Positions 1-10,725 of a stretch of 64,000 nt of DNA are shown piece after piece. Both the position numbers and the translations under genes were made by a program. Origin of the DNA: Argopecten irradians (lineage: Eukaryota; Mollusca; Bivalvia; Pectinida; Pectinidae). How positions within the stretch are numbered: the first letter of the stretch is position 1; every line of letters begins with the position of its first letter. The notes under the pieces were generated by a model. The model searched no databases. It saw only the letters and a program-made list of their open reading frames with translations, and had not been told where the DNA came from. The stretch lies in contig NC_091138.1 of assembly GCF_041381155.1 (NCBI RefSeq), positions 17,981,255 through 18,045,254 of the forward strand. The letters run 5' to 3'.

Positions 1-535
1 GAAAAAAACACATTGTCTGTTCTTTTGTCTGTTCTTACATTAGTAATGTCATTGGCTAATTTAGGTATATTTATATATTAAGACTGAATATCATGTCAGT
101 TTCTCAATATCTTCTGAGTATTCAATGTATAAACTCACTTTGTGTGTATATCATCAATGTACATAGATTATGATTATCAAATCTATGTACCTAGTTACTA
201 AAACAACAATACTAATATTTTTAAGTTTCTTTATTTCATGTCAAAATAGCAATCATTATCCTAATATAAAAAGTACATATACATATTGTAAAACCTTATT
301 CATACAGTGCATAACATAAAGTTACTAAATTAATACCTGTACTGTTACCAATGGAATTTAGAGAAAATCTGTCAATTTCAATAGAAAATGGTTACTGTAA
401 CATTATATAGTATAGATTTCATGCGAAGGAGATGTATCAGATATTAAGATAGTAAGGACATAGTTATCCTGGACTCTAAAGTATTATTACGTAGACTGCA
501 GTGATTATCTTTTGATATGTATTTGTTGCTTTTAG
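1..535. other. AT-rich non-coding stretch before a candidate exon
   Basis: No coding signal or recognisable repeat is seen. The last 30 bases form a good polypyrimidine tract ending in TTTTAG at 530-535, so this is best read as an intron leading into the next entry. Confidence 0.4.
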
Positions 536-790
536 AAAACTGAGTTTTACCAAGGGAACCTTACACAAGTGGATTTGTTAAATAAAATTAATAAAAAAAG
601 TTATTATTTGGAAAAGTGGTATATAAAATTATTTCACGATTTTGATAAATCTCATACTTCTTGTACAAAGCCATATGTGTTAGATAAACTTGTTAATTTC
701 TATATTAAGCAGACAAAACCTGACTTGAATGTTAAATTTTTGTCCACTCAGACAATCTTGTCATGTAGCATATTGATTATGCTGTCATAA
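536..790 (+). CDS. Candidate terminal exon of an unrecognised gene
   Basis: After a T-rich tract and an AG acceptor at 534-535, an open frame of 84 codons begins with residues KTEFYQGNLTQVDLLNKI and ends in TAA at 788-790. There is no in-frame ATG near the start, so it should be an internal start of a spliced exon rather than a whole gene. It is rich in Lys, Leu and Tyr. No family is recognised. Two overlapping AATAAA signals follow at 854-863, which fits a last exon with a short 3' UTR. The rest of the gene would lie left of the window. It could still be a chance open frame in AT-rich DNA. Confidence 0.4.
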   Translation, partial: KTEFYQGNLTQVDLLNKINKKSYYLEKWYIKLFHDFDKSHTSCTKPYVLDKLVNFYIKQTKPDLNVKFLSTQTILSCSILIMLS

Positions 791-853
791 TTGCATGTGG
801 CAATAGTGCCTTATTACGTGGCAGTATGACATAGCATAATAGGTCAGGTATAT

Positions 854-863
854 AATAAATAAA
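854..863 (+). terminator. Overlapping polyadenylation signals
   Basis: The sequence AATAAATAAA contains two AATAAA hexamers 64-73 bases after the stop of the candidate exon at 536-790. Confidence 0.4.
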
Positions 864-1673
864 AGTTTGTTTATGTGTAACGTTTAAAAAAGAACAAATA
901 GTTAAAAAATATTGTAATTCCAAATCACCTCCATATCAAAACTATCTGTTTTTTGAAAGACACATTTCGTTATATAGGAATGTTTCAAAGTATTAAAATA
1001 AGGAAAGTTGAAGTTAGGATTTAAACAAGCATACAATGATAGACTCATTTCAAAATCACACACAAAATATGTGACACGAGAAGCTAGACAAGTAAACTGT
1101 AAGAGGACACAAATTAGGGTGTAACAGCTTGTAGGAAACATTTTAAAATAAGATTTAAAAAAAAAATGAAATGAATGCGCTTTTTTTCGTTATTGTGTTC
1201 TATATATGAAACGATTTTGTCACATTTTGACAATTAGCTTATTTAAAGAAATGTGTTTGCTCTTAAATAAAAATTGCAATTCTAAGCACTAAAATTCATT
1301 ATGAAGCACTATACTGTATAATACATTGTCAGCTTCACTGATACTTCCACATAAAAGTCCATAGAAGTTCAATTCTACTTTGGAACAGTTAGTCTAAAAC
1401 AATGATTCACACTTAATAATCCATTGCCTAGTTTTTACACATCCTAATGTCCTATCCGCTACCACATTCTATAATGAAATCCATTCTTTTACAAATTACC
1501 ATAAGCCACCACACGATTTTGAGCATAATGAAAAAAGTTGCTATTTCTCATTCCTTGTAAATGATTATTTTCTCATTGAATATATCACCTCGTTGGTATA
1601 ATATCCACATGTATTTCTAGCATCATTCTACATTTTACTGTTCTACATCCAAATTTCTACTACACGTACCTAC
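864..1673. other. Non-coding DNA between two convergent genes
   Basis: No supported gene. The open frame on the minus strand at 902-1141 has no recognisable content. The right end should hold the 3' UTR of the TRIM-like gene. Confidence 0.4.
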
Positions 1674-1679
1674 TTTATT
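1674..1679 (-). terminator. Polyadenylation signal of the TRIM-like gene
   Basis: TTTATT on the plus strand reads AATAAA on the minus strand, about 125 bases downstream of the TRIM-like stop codon. Confidence 0.45.
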
Positions 1680-1802
1680 TACTCACTGTATGTCAGAGTT
1701 ATCGCTACCCAGCATTAGATACTTGTCACAGCCAGCCAATTTGATAGCTTGTTCTTTCTATTCATGTTCTAAATCGTTACCATACTTTTCCATCCAATAA
1801 CA

Positions 1803-3509
1803 CTAAGCGTATCTATATCTTTTGACTTTGCCATCCGCAAATCCCACCCAGAGCACGTTGTTGTTTTGGACGCCGACTGACATGGGGCAAGCTTCTATAG
1901 TTTTGAGGAGAGTTCTAAGGAATCGTCCCTCTGCACTCAGTAAGTCAATAGAACTGCGAAGGTAGTCTGCCACTATTATGTTGCCGAGGCTGTCATAGGT
2001 CATGTCGGCAGGTAGAAACACCTGCGGTGAAGGCGGGTTCAGCTCAATCGGAGACACAGACTGTGCCAAGTCGATCCAGCGCGCAATACTGACGCAATGT
2101 TGTCCTGACAACATGTCTTTCCGCTTTTTAGAAGTGCTAAGACCTCGAGTCGACGACTTAATGACTGGATTCTCATGGAATTTGTTTAAGGACTGTGTTG
2201 GGAGTCCCGACTCAAGGATTGTCACCCGCAACTCCTCATCCTCAGGCCCCAAACAGCTTTTTGCGTGCAATACGGCGATTTGGCCAGATATTGGGTTAGA
2301 CGCAATTCTGAACGGATGTGGAAAATTCAAAGATACTTTAGGCGCAGCTTCTAGATCCGCCTCCGAGTAAAAGATCGATTTGAACTGGAATCCGACGATG
2401 ACCATGCCGTTATCTGTGACACAGATACTGATCGGTACGTCATTCGTCTGTAAGAGATCCTCAGGGACAGGGTTCAGAACTCGGTGCCTCTTGAGGCGAA
2501 CTATTTTGATAGTCATGTCTTTGCAACACAGCCACAGGTGGCCAGTAGTAGGCGACACAGCTATATCGTTGATGGCCTGGTCCTCGTCAACTGTGATACC
2601 TTCGATCTTGGAACCCTCGTAAGCGACAAGAGTTGCTTTCGAATTATTTCCCGCCAATATCCACGCTCCCTCTGACGTAGGACAGATAGCTTTGACAGGG
2701 TAAAGATGTTGGAAGCTTGACAGCTGGGCCGATATCTCGGGGCGCGGATGAGAAGGTGCTTCCTTTGGTTTAATAGCTTTCAAGGACGATTTCTGTGGGA
2801 CTTTCCACGTCGGTAGTACATCTCCATTCTCTTCAATCTCTTCCATTTCATTTGCATCCTGCTGGACCCCACTTGTGTTTGTCAGCGTTCCGGTTGTCAA
2901 TTTCTGATTCCTCAGCAAAAACAGAAGTGATGTATTGACCTTAAATTCAGTAAGGTTCGAGACTGGACGATCTGGTAGTTTGAAGCCTGACCATGCTTTA
3001 TCTCGCTCGAAGTCGTAGATTTGCACCTTGCTACCTTTTTGAAGGGTATGCTTGCTCTCTTGGAGCTGGTCGTCCATTTCTCGGAATGTTCCTAGTAGAG
3101 AGTACTTGTACTTGAGGAGACGATCAGAGTTCTGTTTTTCCATCTGTCGGAATGTCTTTGTAAATTCTATCGTCTGCTCTTCCACTTCTGCTTTGATGTT
3201 TTGACCTTGAATCTCCGCGCGCTCCACCATGTCGTCATAGTGTTTCTTGTTCTCCTCGAGCATGTAATTGACGATGTCGATTTCATCCTGTATTTTTGGG
3301 ATTCTTTGGCGGTCAATAGCTCGAATGTAGCTCTGGATGCTTCCTTCTTTCTCTGGGATAACATCATCAAGTTTAATGATACGATGGCGAGGGTGATCGC
3401 TTACACAGTCGACACATATCAGCCGACCAGTGCAGTCCTCGCACACGAATATCACATTCTGCCAACTGTGCAAATCACACTTGTGTAGACCTTTCGTCCG
3501 CGAGAGCAT
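1803..3509 (-). CDS. TRIM-like B-box, coiled-coil, beta-propeller protein (no RING)
   Basis: A 568-residue single-exon protein when read from the first in-frame ATG at 3509. The frame stays open upstream to 3602 but without another ATG. Residues 11-42 form a B-box type 2 zinc finger with ligands C11, H14, C23, C26, C32, C35, H39 and H42. Residues about 60-170 are a charged heptad-rich coiled coil. An acidic linker (EMEEIEENGD) follows, then about 300 residues of beta-propeller character; the last blade contains DSLGNIIVADYLRSSIDLL, close to NHL repeats. This order matches TRIM2/3/56-like proteins, which are strongly expanded in bivalves. Family members act as E3 ligases or RNA-binding regulators in the cytoplasm. 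No RING is encoded here, so ligase activity is not supported unless an upstream exon supplies it. Base composition is clearly more GC-rich than the surroundings. Confidence 0.9.
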   Translation of the reverse strand: MLSRTKGLHKCDLHSWQNVIFVCEDCTGRLICVDCVSDHPRHRIIKLDDVIPEKEGSIQSYIRAIDRQRIPKIQDEIDIVNYMLEENKKHYDDMVERAEIQGQNIKAEVEEQTIEFTKTFRQMEKQNSDRLLKYKYSLLGTFREMDDQLQESKHTLQKGSKVQIYDFERDKAWSGFKLPDRPVSNLTEFKVNTSLLFLLRNQKLTTGTLTNTSGVQQDANEMEEIEENGDVLPTWKVPQKSSLKAIKPKEAPSHPRPEISAQLSSFQHLYPVKAICPTSEGAWILAGNNSKATLVAYEGSKIEGITVDEDQAINDIAVSPTTGHLWLCCKDMTIKIVRLKRHRVLNPVPEDLLQTNDVPISICVTDNGMVIVGFQFKSIFYSEADLEAAPKVSLNFPHPFRIASNPISGQIAVLHAKSCLGPEDEELRVTILESGLPTQSLNKFHENPVIKSSTRGLSTSKKRKDMLSGQHCVSIARWIDLAQSVSPIELNPPSPQVFLPADMTYDSLGNIIVADYLRSSIDLLSAEGRFLRTLLKTIEACPMSVGVQNNNVLWVGFADGKVKRYRYA

Positions 3510-5392
3510 GGCTAACACGCAAAAGGCATTAGAGTCCGCAATATAAGTCTTCTCAGAAATAAAACTCTTGGTGAAATAAGTTTCAAATAACTGGTACAAC
3601 ACCTGTTTCTATATTGCTGACCTCACAAAACCGTCAGAATGTACAAAGTAATATAATATCCTACTACAATGACATATATCTTGTCCAGGACTTTGTTTTA
3701 CAAATGTTGTCACCTCGCCAAATACATGATTGTAATAACATACTTCTACAGTTAGGCGTTTCATTGACTCACAAATTAATTAGTGCTGTGACTCAATAAA
3801 GTCATAACTTAATTGATTACGAGGAATACTCGCATCTTTGGATATTACGCATGCAATATATCCTATTACATATTTTATTGGGTAACTTCAGTTTTTAAAT
3901 TTCGTTTTAAACTCGAGCGTTATCACAGATTAATCAGACAAGTGCTCTTTTTGGTTTTGTGCATACACTAAGGGTTCTCAATGGCGCATACTACGTGTTG
4001 TTAACATAGAAATTTGGTGCGAGTCCAATGTACTATAAGAGAGATACGTGTGTTCTACCCCATTAGTACGTGAATGACTGGGTAGATGGACGACAGATAG
4101 GCCAATAACACACTTGGCTGAATTTGTCAGCCGCCATTGTCAAAGGGTCATCTCTGCCTTTACCAGGGCCATGCTGTCTGTTCATAAAACCGATTTACAT
4201 CTGTAAATCTGGGCTCGCGTAACCAATGGGAGTATTGTTATTATTCTTATGCTTGTGTTTCAAAGAGGGCAATTGTATTATTTACTATACAATGATGTCC
4301 ATTTTGATAACATATGTGCGTGAGAAACAGCATAATTAAAAATAACTGATAAGAAAACGTTTGGAAAATTAGCACAGAGAAAAATTTTTATAAGAAATAA
4401 AAAAGATTATTATGGATGAACAGAGAAAATAGAGAAGGGGAATCCTACATATCTTATCTGGAGAGATAGATATACAATATGATATAATGTATGTGTCCTT
4501 TGTATAATGCATACAGTGTTAGAGAAAGGTTTTACTAGCTTTTTCTAGTAGAATGATTAATTCAAGGACCAAATGCTGCGTAGTGTGCCTTGAATGATTG
4601 GTTTCGTCTCTCCCTCGTTTTTTATTAGAAGCATCTTTGTGTAATGTAACCAGTTGCGTGTCTATTGTGCCATTATGTGCACACCAGACGTGTAGGTTTT
4701 ACATTACATTCTAGTATGATAATACATACGTCCGAAACAAATTCTCTGTATCTGTGTTTTAACACTCAGTAGAAGTTGTGTCGAATTGATATGATTTCTT
4801 TCTGGTTTATAGACTATAGCTAGCTAACTTATCATCCTTCTGCTTAATATCATTTCCTTCCACATCAATGATCTTCATGAAATAGTAGCATTACTGTATG
4901 GTCTTATCATAAGTAATAACTAATTTTCACGGTGTTGGAGATTGTACCAAGACATATGAAAAAAATTATGTGATTCCTCTTATCAATGATAAATGCAAAA
5001 TAATGTAAACATTTTCATGGTTACATATCTTGAAATGCCATGCAGTACTGTGCTGATCGACGAATTCCACATATACCCACTGGAGTTATGCCCCTTCTTT
5101 CGATGCAGCTATTAATTTCGTATTAGCATGTGTTTTTTAGCAAAATAATTGCTACAACAAAAAGTCATTTAAATGTCCCAAAATGTATTTAGCAAAGAAT
5201 GCTGTCAAAGGTTTTACTATACTCACCAACAATAATGTCCTATAAACGTAGTCGATTTATAACGAGAAACACGTGCGAAATGTTATATTCTTAATTAAAT
5301 TAACACTTTTCTAATGGACAGTTAATATGGAGCGCTGCAGCGTTGTCCCCCTTACGTCACGTACACCGCGTGGGGGAGCCTGAAATGTCTCA

Positions 5393-5530
5393 ATGGCTCC
5401 CTTTGATGTCTTCAAGAATTCTCTGACTGATCGCGTCGGTAAGCTAGATGAAGAAATCGAAACGCAGTATATTAAAATGTTACACATTCTATTGCTGTTG
5501 AGACGCCGAGAAATGCTACAGTGTGACTAA
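5393..5530 (+). CDS. Candidate small ORF or first coding exon, 45 codons
   Basis: ATG in a favourable context (CTCAATGGC) opens a frame of 45 residues starting MAPFDVFKNSLTDRVGK and ending in TAA. The peptide is amphipathic, with acidic residues in the middle and an LLLLRRRE stretch near the end. A strong splice donor, GTAAGC, sits at 5439 inside the frame, so it may be a first exon ending at 5438. Just upstream is a GC-rich patch holding TTACGTCACG, which resembles a CREB/ATF site. No homolog is recognised. It could also be a remnant of a mobile element. Confidence 0.3.
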   Translation: MAPFDVFKNSLTDRVGKLDEEIETQYIKMLHILLLLRRREMLQCD

Positions 5531-6433
5531 GGAGCTCAGTGTAATAGCTGTCTCCGTATCCTGGTATCTCTTACAAGATACTTGAATCCTTTGAAGCGAC
5601 CCTTGACTATTACCATATATTTGTCTTTTACTTACTGTTTTGAATGCTTTTGGTATGCAGTCTTTGATGCCCAAGTGTGCTGGTCATTATTTTGACATAT
5701 TTAGGTACTAGCTACATACGTATGTATAGAGTCAGATCAAAGACGCTCCGATCCACTATATAAATGAATCCAGTACTCTCCAGAACTCCTTTACATGTCC
5801 GTGTACCTGATTTATAAACCATATTAATTGTTTGCTTTCTCGTGCTGTTATCAAGTTTCAAATGAAAACATTTGGAATATAGAAAAAAAAGGCTTACGTG
5901 TAATATTATTATTATCAGGACTAACATCATTGTTTTGTGTGGGTTTTTGTCTTTGAAATAGAACTTGACATGACTTAACGTACTTTCTGTTTGTCTCATT
6001 ATCATGCAGGTATTAAAGTCGGTCAGCACCATCACACTGTCGTTTTCTGCTCGTTATGTTCAGTCATGAATAATGTCGTGATAATGTGTAATGAGTGCAC
6101 CAGTGTCATGACTTTACACATGTATCATGTTTACGAATTTCTAATGTACGAGTTTCGTGAATATGTTTTTTTCTTCATTTTACTGGTTTTTAATACACAT
6201 GTGTCGAAACACGCACAAGGTTTGCTAGGGAGTAAATGTCATGTATGGGACTAATTATCACCGACTGTGGTTTCTATTACCGGGACTTGTTGCCAGCCGT
6301 TCACACCATTTAAACTGGATTTTTGTATTTATTGTTAATCAGAAGCAACTAGAATGCACTCGCGTATACATATTTAAAAACATAAATACATTTGGTGAAC
6401 TGTCGGGGTTCTATATATGTACTCAGTGACTCT

Positions 6434-6474
6434 TACCGACTCACGGTTCCGGGTACCGACTCACGGTTCCGGGT
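6434..6474. repeat. 20-bp direct repeat, two copies
   Basis: TACCGACTCACGGTTCCGGG occurs twice in exact tandem. It is unusually GC-rich for this neighbourhood. Confidence 0.85.
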
Positions 6475-6629
6475 AGGACGTCGACTGAGAGTACACCTAC
6501 ACACACTCACACAGGACAAGTTCCTCTCCCATAGGACTTAATGTAGATGTCTGTACAATCAGATAAATTGTGCATATCGCAATATCACACAAACCCGTAT
6601 CATTACATGTACACAGTATGTCACTGTAT

Positions 6630-6947
6630 TGTGATATAATATGGAAATGTTCAAATTTAAACGATATAATATGGAAATGTTCAAATTTAGACGATATAAT
6701 ATGGAAATGTTCAAATTTAGAAATTTCATAATATATTATACCAAATTAAAACTAATTTGTTATAATTTATAACATAGAGACGAATGTGATATAACATGGA
6801 AATGTTCTTTAGAAGATATGATATGGAAATGTTCAAATTTAGAAATTTCATAATGTATTATACCAAATTGAAACTAATTTGTTATTATATATAACATGAA
6901 GACGAATGTGATATAATATGGAAATGTTCAAATTTAGAAATTTCATC
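6630..6947. repeat. Nested tandem repeat block
   Basis: The word GATATAATATGGAAATGTTC occurs three times at about 31-base spacing, followed by two longer units of roughly 130 bases that share the words ACCAAATTRAAACTAATTTG and AAATTTCATAATRTATTATA and end again in the short word. It looks like a short-unit array that later expanded as a longer composite unit. Confidence 0.8.
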
Positions 6948-8114
6948 AGATTTAAAATATGTATACAAATGTTGTACAGGTGTGTATTCATATACGTTAG
7001 TCATGATTAACTGTTTATAACTTAAGGGAACTATGTATTCCTTATATAACACCCCCGGTGCTTGTACTGAGTGCTGGGTCACGTTAAAGTACTGAAACTA
7101 CAATTCAGCGTTTGACTTCAACTCTACAATACACCACACCAACTTAAAGACGACACACAGCTGTATCTCAATGTCGTCCGTGACGTTCCACTTTCTCATA
7201 AAGTTGTGTGTTCCTTAATTATCGTCCTGTTATCTACATTTGATCGTTACTGTCGATGGTAATCCTAAGTATACCGAACGGTTAGCTGTTAGGCCTTGGA
7301 GGGATATAAAGGAGTAATATCGGGGATACAGATCCACTGTAATTAGGGTTCTGAGTTACCCGTTACAGACTATCCCGGCGTCTTCCCACAAGTTTTTAGG
7401 CTAGGATAAACTAGGGCACTGCCGTCCCAGGGTCTTTCGCACCGCTCACAATATATTTATACTTACAATTGCAAAATCTCACTTTACGACTTTTGTAGGT
7501 CATTGAAATCTTGGTATGGCAGGGTTCTATGTGTTGTTTATGTTGGCTGTTTGTTGATATACTCAGTGGTCCAGATAAGTATTTGTGATTGTGACTGAAT
7601 CGCACTTTGACCCTTACGCTTACTTTTCAGGGCACATTGATTTGTTATTTTCAGTGTTTTTTGTGAATATTGATTTTATGACATATTTATTTTGTTTTCA
7701 ATTTGTCCATTTTGATTTTAAATAATGGCCGTACTTATTACGTAGGAACTTTCTAGTGGGCCAATTCCAAAAGGAAACTTATTTCTAATTTTAGTGAAAT
7801 TCTCTAAATTTGCAGGTTGCTTCAAGGAATCCCTTTCTCAATTAATCCATTTTATCCCCAAAATAAAGTAAAAAGTTCCTTTACCAATTTAGTCCTTACG
7901 TGTGTTACTGCGTGAGTTGTTCTTGTCGTTAATCAACTTATATGATCAAACCCTTTACTTTTCAAGTTATTTTGTCGTCTATGTATGAACCAAATCTTTT
8001 ACGACGTCATGTTATTGTCATTTTGTAGAACTGAGTGCTTTGCCACATCAGTAATTTTGTCGATTTTGTACTTTTAAAATGTCCTAGATTGAGGCTGTCC
8101 CTGTTTTGTTGTAG

Positions 8115-10577
8115 TTGTGCTACTTTACATACGGGACCAAAGATGTGATGGAGCGGGAGTGTAAACACCTGAACAAGAAGATTACGGTCCGTACCACCAT
8201 GTGTAGATAACCAAAAACCTATCCGTGTTCACCTGAATATAAAATAATTAATTTCCCGATCACGATCTTAACACTTCAAACGAATTCACGAAGTCTATTG
8301 AGAAAACACTTCAAATTTCCAAAATTTAGAGATCAAAGCCATGACCTCTTAAAACTGAAGCTATCAGAATCTCTTCAAATATTTGCGACAGATTAAATTT
8401 CACAATTTTTGTGTTTGATTATAAAGTTGTGGTTTATAAAGTTGTGATTCATGATAATATAGGTGGAGCTCGATGGCCGGTTGGTGTCACTGCCGGATAT
8501 AGAAGGTCTGGTTGTCCTCAACATCGCCAGTTGGGGAGGAGGGTGTCTTCCGTGGACGGTAGACGATGGCCACCAACAGTTCCAACCAGCAAGGTACACT
8601 TTTCCAGTCAATTCCAGTAATGTTGTTTATGAAAATGATAGCTAGTGTCACTTTTTATCGGGCTCCAATCAACAAAACATAAAAGTCAGAGGTCACATGT
8701 ATTTATGACCTGTACAGAAACCAGAAGTAAATGCACTGAGAACATTAAAACACTTCGTCACGTTTATTTGAAAATGTGTCGATGCAATTTTGTCCAGCGA
8801 TCTAATATGGCCCACTTTCCAGCACTAGGTGTCGACAGCCATTATGTCGTATGTATGTAAATCAGATGTGGGTAGAAGGTTATGTGTTGGGTATGAAATG
8901 ATGTGTTGGATTTTCTTTGGCATCCAGACCTCTCGTCATCATTCTGGAGGTGTCGATGTCGTCCCTGACATGTGTGTGAGAGTGTCTGGTCTCTATCAGA
9001 GATCCTAATCTCCCGGTCACAGAGCAGACTATATTAGTGGAAACAGTGATGTGGTAATAGTTCCCGAGACCTGCACCATCTAGATAACATTGAAATATAT
9101 ACAAATGACAACTCCTGTGAATCTCGTGTCGAGTGATTTTTGTCAGTGTGGTGTGCATTTGAAATAATCACAAATGATAGGTCCCTCGAATCCCTTGTCC
9201 ATTTATATTTCTGTCTCTTCGCCTGTCGATCCGTCCGTCTGTTTTTCCAGATGTTCGGTAATAAACGATAACTAGAGAAAGAATAGATATATTTGGCTGA
9301 AGCTAAATACAATAATATACACTGCCTTCCAAAAGTTGTGTTACAGATGCATTTTTACAAACAACAATGTTATTACAGGTATCTATATATATTATTATCA
9401 ACTCATTTATCTTATCTAACTCATTAATTGCATTTTCGACAGTTTTCTTAAGAAATAAGTTATCAGCAAATTTTAACATATGTAACAGAAGTTTTGGAGG
9501 GCAGTGTATCATACACTTAGAATGATTGAATTTAAGATCAAATGGTCTACTTCAAATGTTAACATTGCTGTGATATGTATTTTGCTCTAACGTTTCCAGA
9601 CGATGAATTTTACACACAACATTGTAATAGCATGCGGCAGTAATAATTCGGTTGTCCTATTTCACACATTAAGCCATGTTATAGACGTGTGTTGTTTGTG
9701 AGACTTGGTAACGTATTACATTATATATCGTATTATAGGTATGATGATGGCTTGCTAGAGGTGATGGCCCTCTATTCCTCCTTCCACATTGCCCAGCTAC
9801 AAGTGGGAATGGCGGGCCCCATCCGGGTCGGCCAAGCTAGAACAGTCAAGGTAATTATGATATCAGACTTTCAATAAGAAGTTGTTTCAAATTTGTATAT
9901 TACATATTTATCTGCATTTGTATGTAGGTATTGATTGTGACGTCATGTGTTTGGGAGCGTAACGTCATACGTTTCGGAGAAAACGACGTGAATTGCGCTC
10001 ACAAAATAATTACGTAAAAATCGATACCTACCCGCAAGGGAGCTAACTCTGTAATATGCAAAAGCGGAAAAATCTGCTGTAAGACATTTAAGATACATAA
10101 GGTAGTACATTTTAACGTATAGAAGGACATCAGTGTATATAAAAGAACTATAACAAGAAGAAATGTGTTGCAATGATATCTGAATTCTTTAATTATGATA
10201 CAGATAAACAAGTGTATAAGCTAAGACATTGATATGGATGGGGCTGTGTGGATGTGGCGCGGTGGTAAAAGGCGCAGGTTGTTTGGCTAGGCGATTGGGT
10301 GCCATAACTACTAAACAGAGTGTATCATATGCACTATGTGTGTATGTGTTGTTGATCAAAAGGTTTAGTTTGAACTTCCTGATGAAATTGTACTCAGTTG
10401 ATGATTATACATTAGTTCCGATATACACAACTGAACTAGTCTTCGTGATTTTAGATAACGTTGCATGGAGGGAAAGTACCAATGCAAGTTGATGGCGAAC
10501 CCTGGGAGCAGCGCTATCCTGCCGAAATATTCATATCTCACCAAGGTCAGGCAAAGGTCATGGCCTCAGATACGTAG
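8115..10577 (+). CDS. DGKE: Diacylglycerol kinase epsilon-like, C-terminal four exons
   Basis: Exons 8115-8186, 8463-8593, 9739-9850 and 10455-10577 join in frame to 145 residues plus TAG. DGK enzymes phosphorylate diacylglycerol to phosphatidic acid at membranes; this part is the C-terminal DGK accessory domain. Visible family words in order are [58 protein letters not shown] and MQVDGEPW. By recalled family patterns the match is best to DGK epsilon, the isoform without regulatory domains that prefers arachidonoyl-DAG. Acceptors are good. The donor after the first exon (ACG|GTCCGT) is weak but preserves frame and alignment length. The C1 domains, the catalytic GGDGT motif and the exon before 8115 were not found, so the gene either starts left of the window with a very large intron or is a partial copy. 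The tail after MQVDGEPW is short. Confidence 0.85.
9318..9508. mobile_element. Tc1/mariner-type MITE with TA duplication
   Basis: Ends CACTGCCTTCCAAAA (9320 on) and TTTTGGAGGGCAGTG (to 9506) are inverted, with homology continuing to about 26 bases, and each end abuts a TA dinucleotide. The 187-bp body has no coding capacity for a transposase. It lies in the DGKE-like intron between the second and third exons of the fragment. Confidence 0.75.
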
Positions 10578-10725
10578 GTAATCTAAGGGTCGCCACAGGT
10601 ACAAAGGTCAATCAAAGATCATGGTCAAAGGCACATTGCTCAAGCTTTGGTAATGGCTGCAGAAATCAAGGTCAAATTATCGACGTTATGACTTCAGATA
10701 TCTAGGTCAGGATAAGGTCAAGCTA
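10543..10725 (+). repeat. Degenerate repeat rich in AGGTCA half-sites over the DGKE-like stop codon
   Basis: AGGTCA occurs repeatedly, including three pairs spaced by five bases (AGGTCA-GGCAA-AGGTCA at about 10544, AGGTCA-ATCAA-AGATCA at about 10605, AGGTCA-GGATA-AGGTCA at about 10704). Shared longer words such as GACTTCAGATATCTAGGTCA versus GCCTCAGATACGTAGGTA suggest a decayed tandem repeat. The pattern spans the last codons of the kinase and its 3' UTR. Confidence 0.5.

Larger units (their letters stand above)
3610..8114. other. Gene-poor AT-rich stretch with short repeats
   Basis: Apart from a 45-codon frame at 5393-5530 and the repeats at 6430-6947, I find no coding exon on either strand. 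I looked specifically for the missing DGK-epsilon catalytic and C1 exons on the plus strand and saw none. Confidence 0.45.

Noticed and set aside
2002-3488. Plus-strand frames opposite the TRIM-like gene
   Set aside because: They are antisense shadows of a well-supported minus-strand coding region.
4090-4210. Short plus-strand frame reading AEFVSRHCQRVISAFTRAML
   Set aside because: Too short, without a start or clear splice sites; possibly a repeat fragment.
9303-9512. Minus-strand 69-codon frame
   Set aside because: It coincides with the Tc1/mariner-type MITE and includes both inverted ends.
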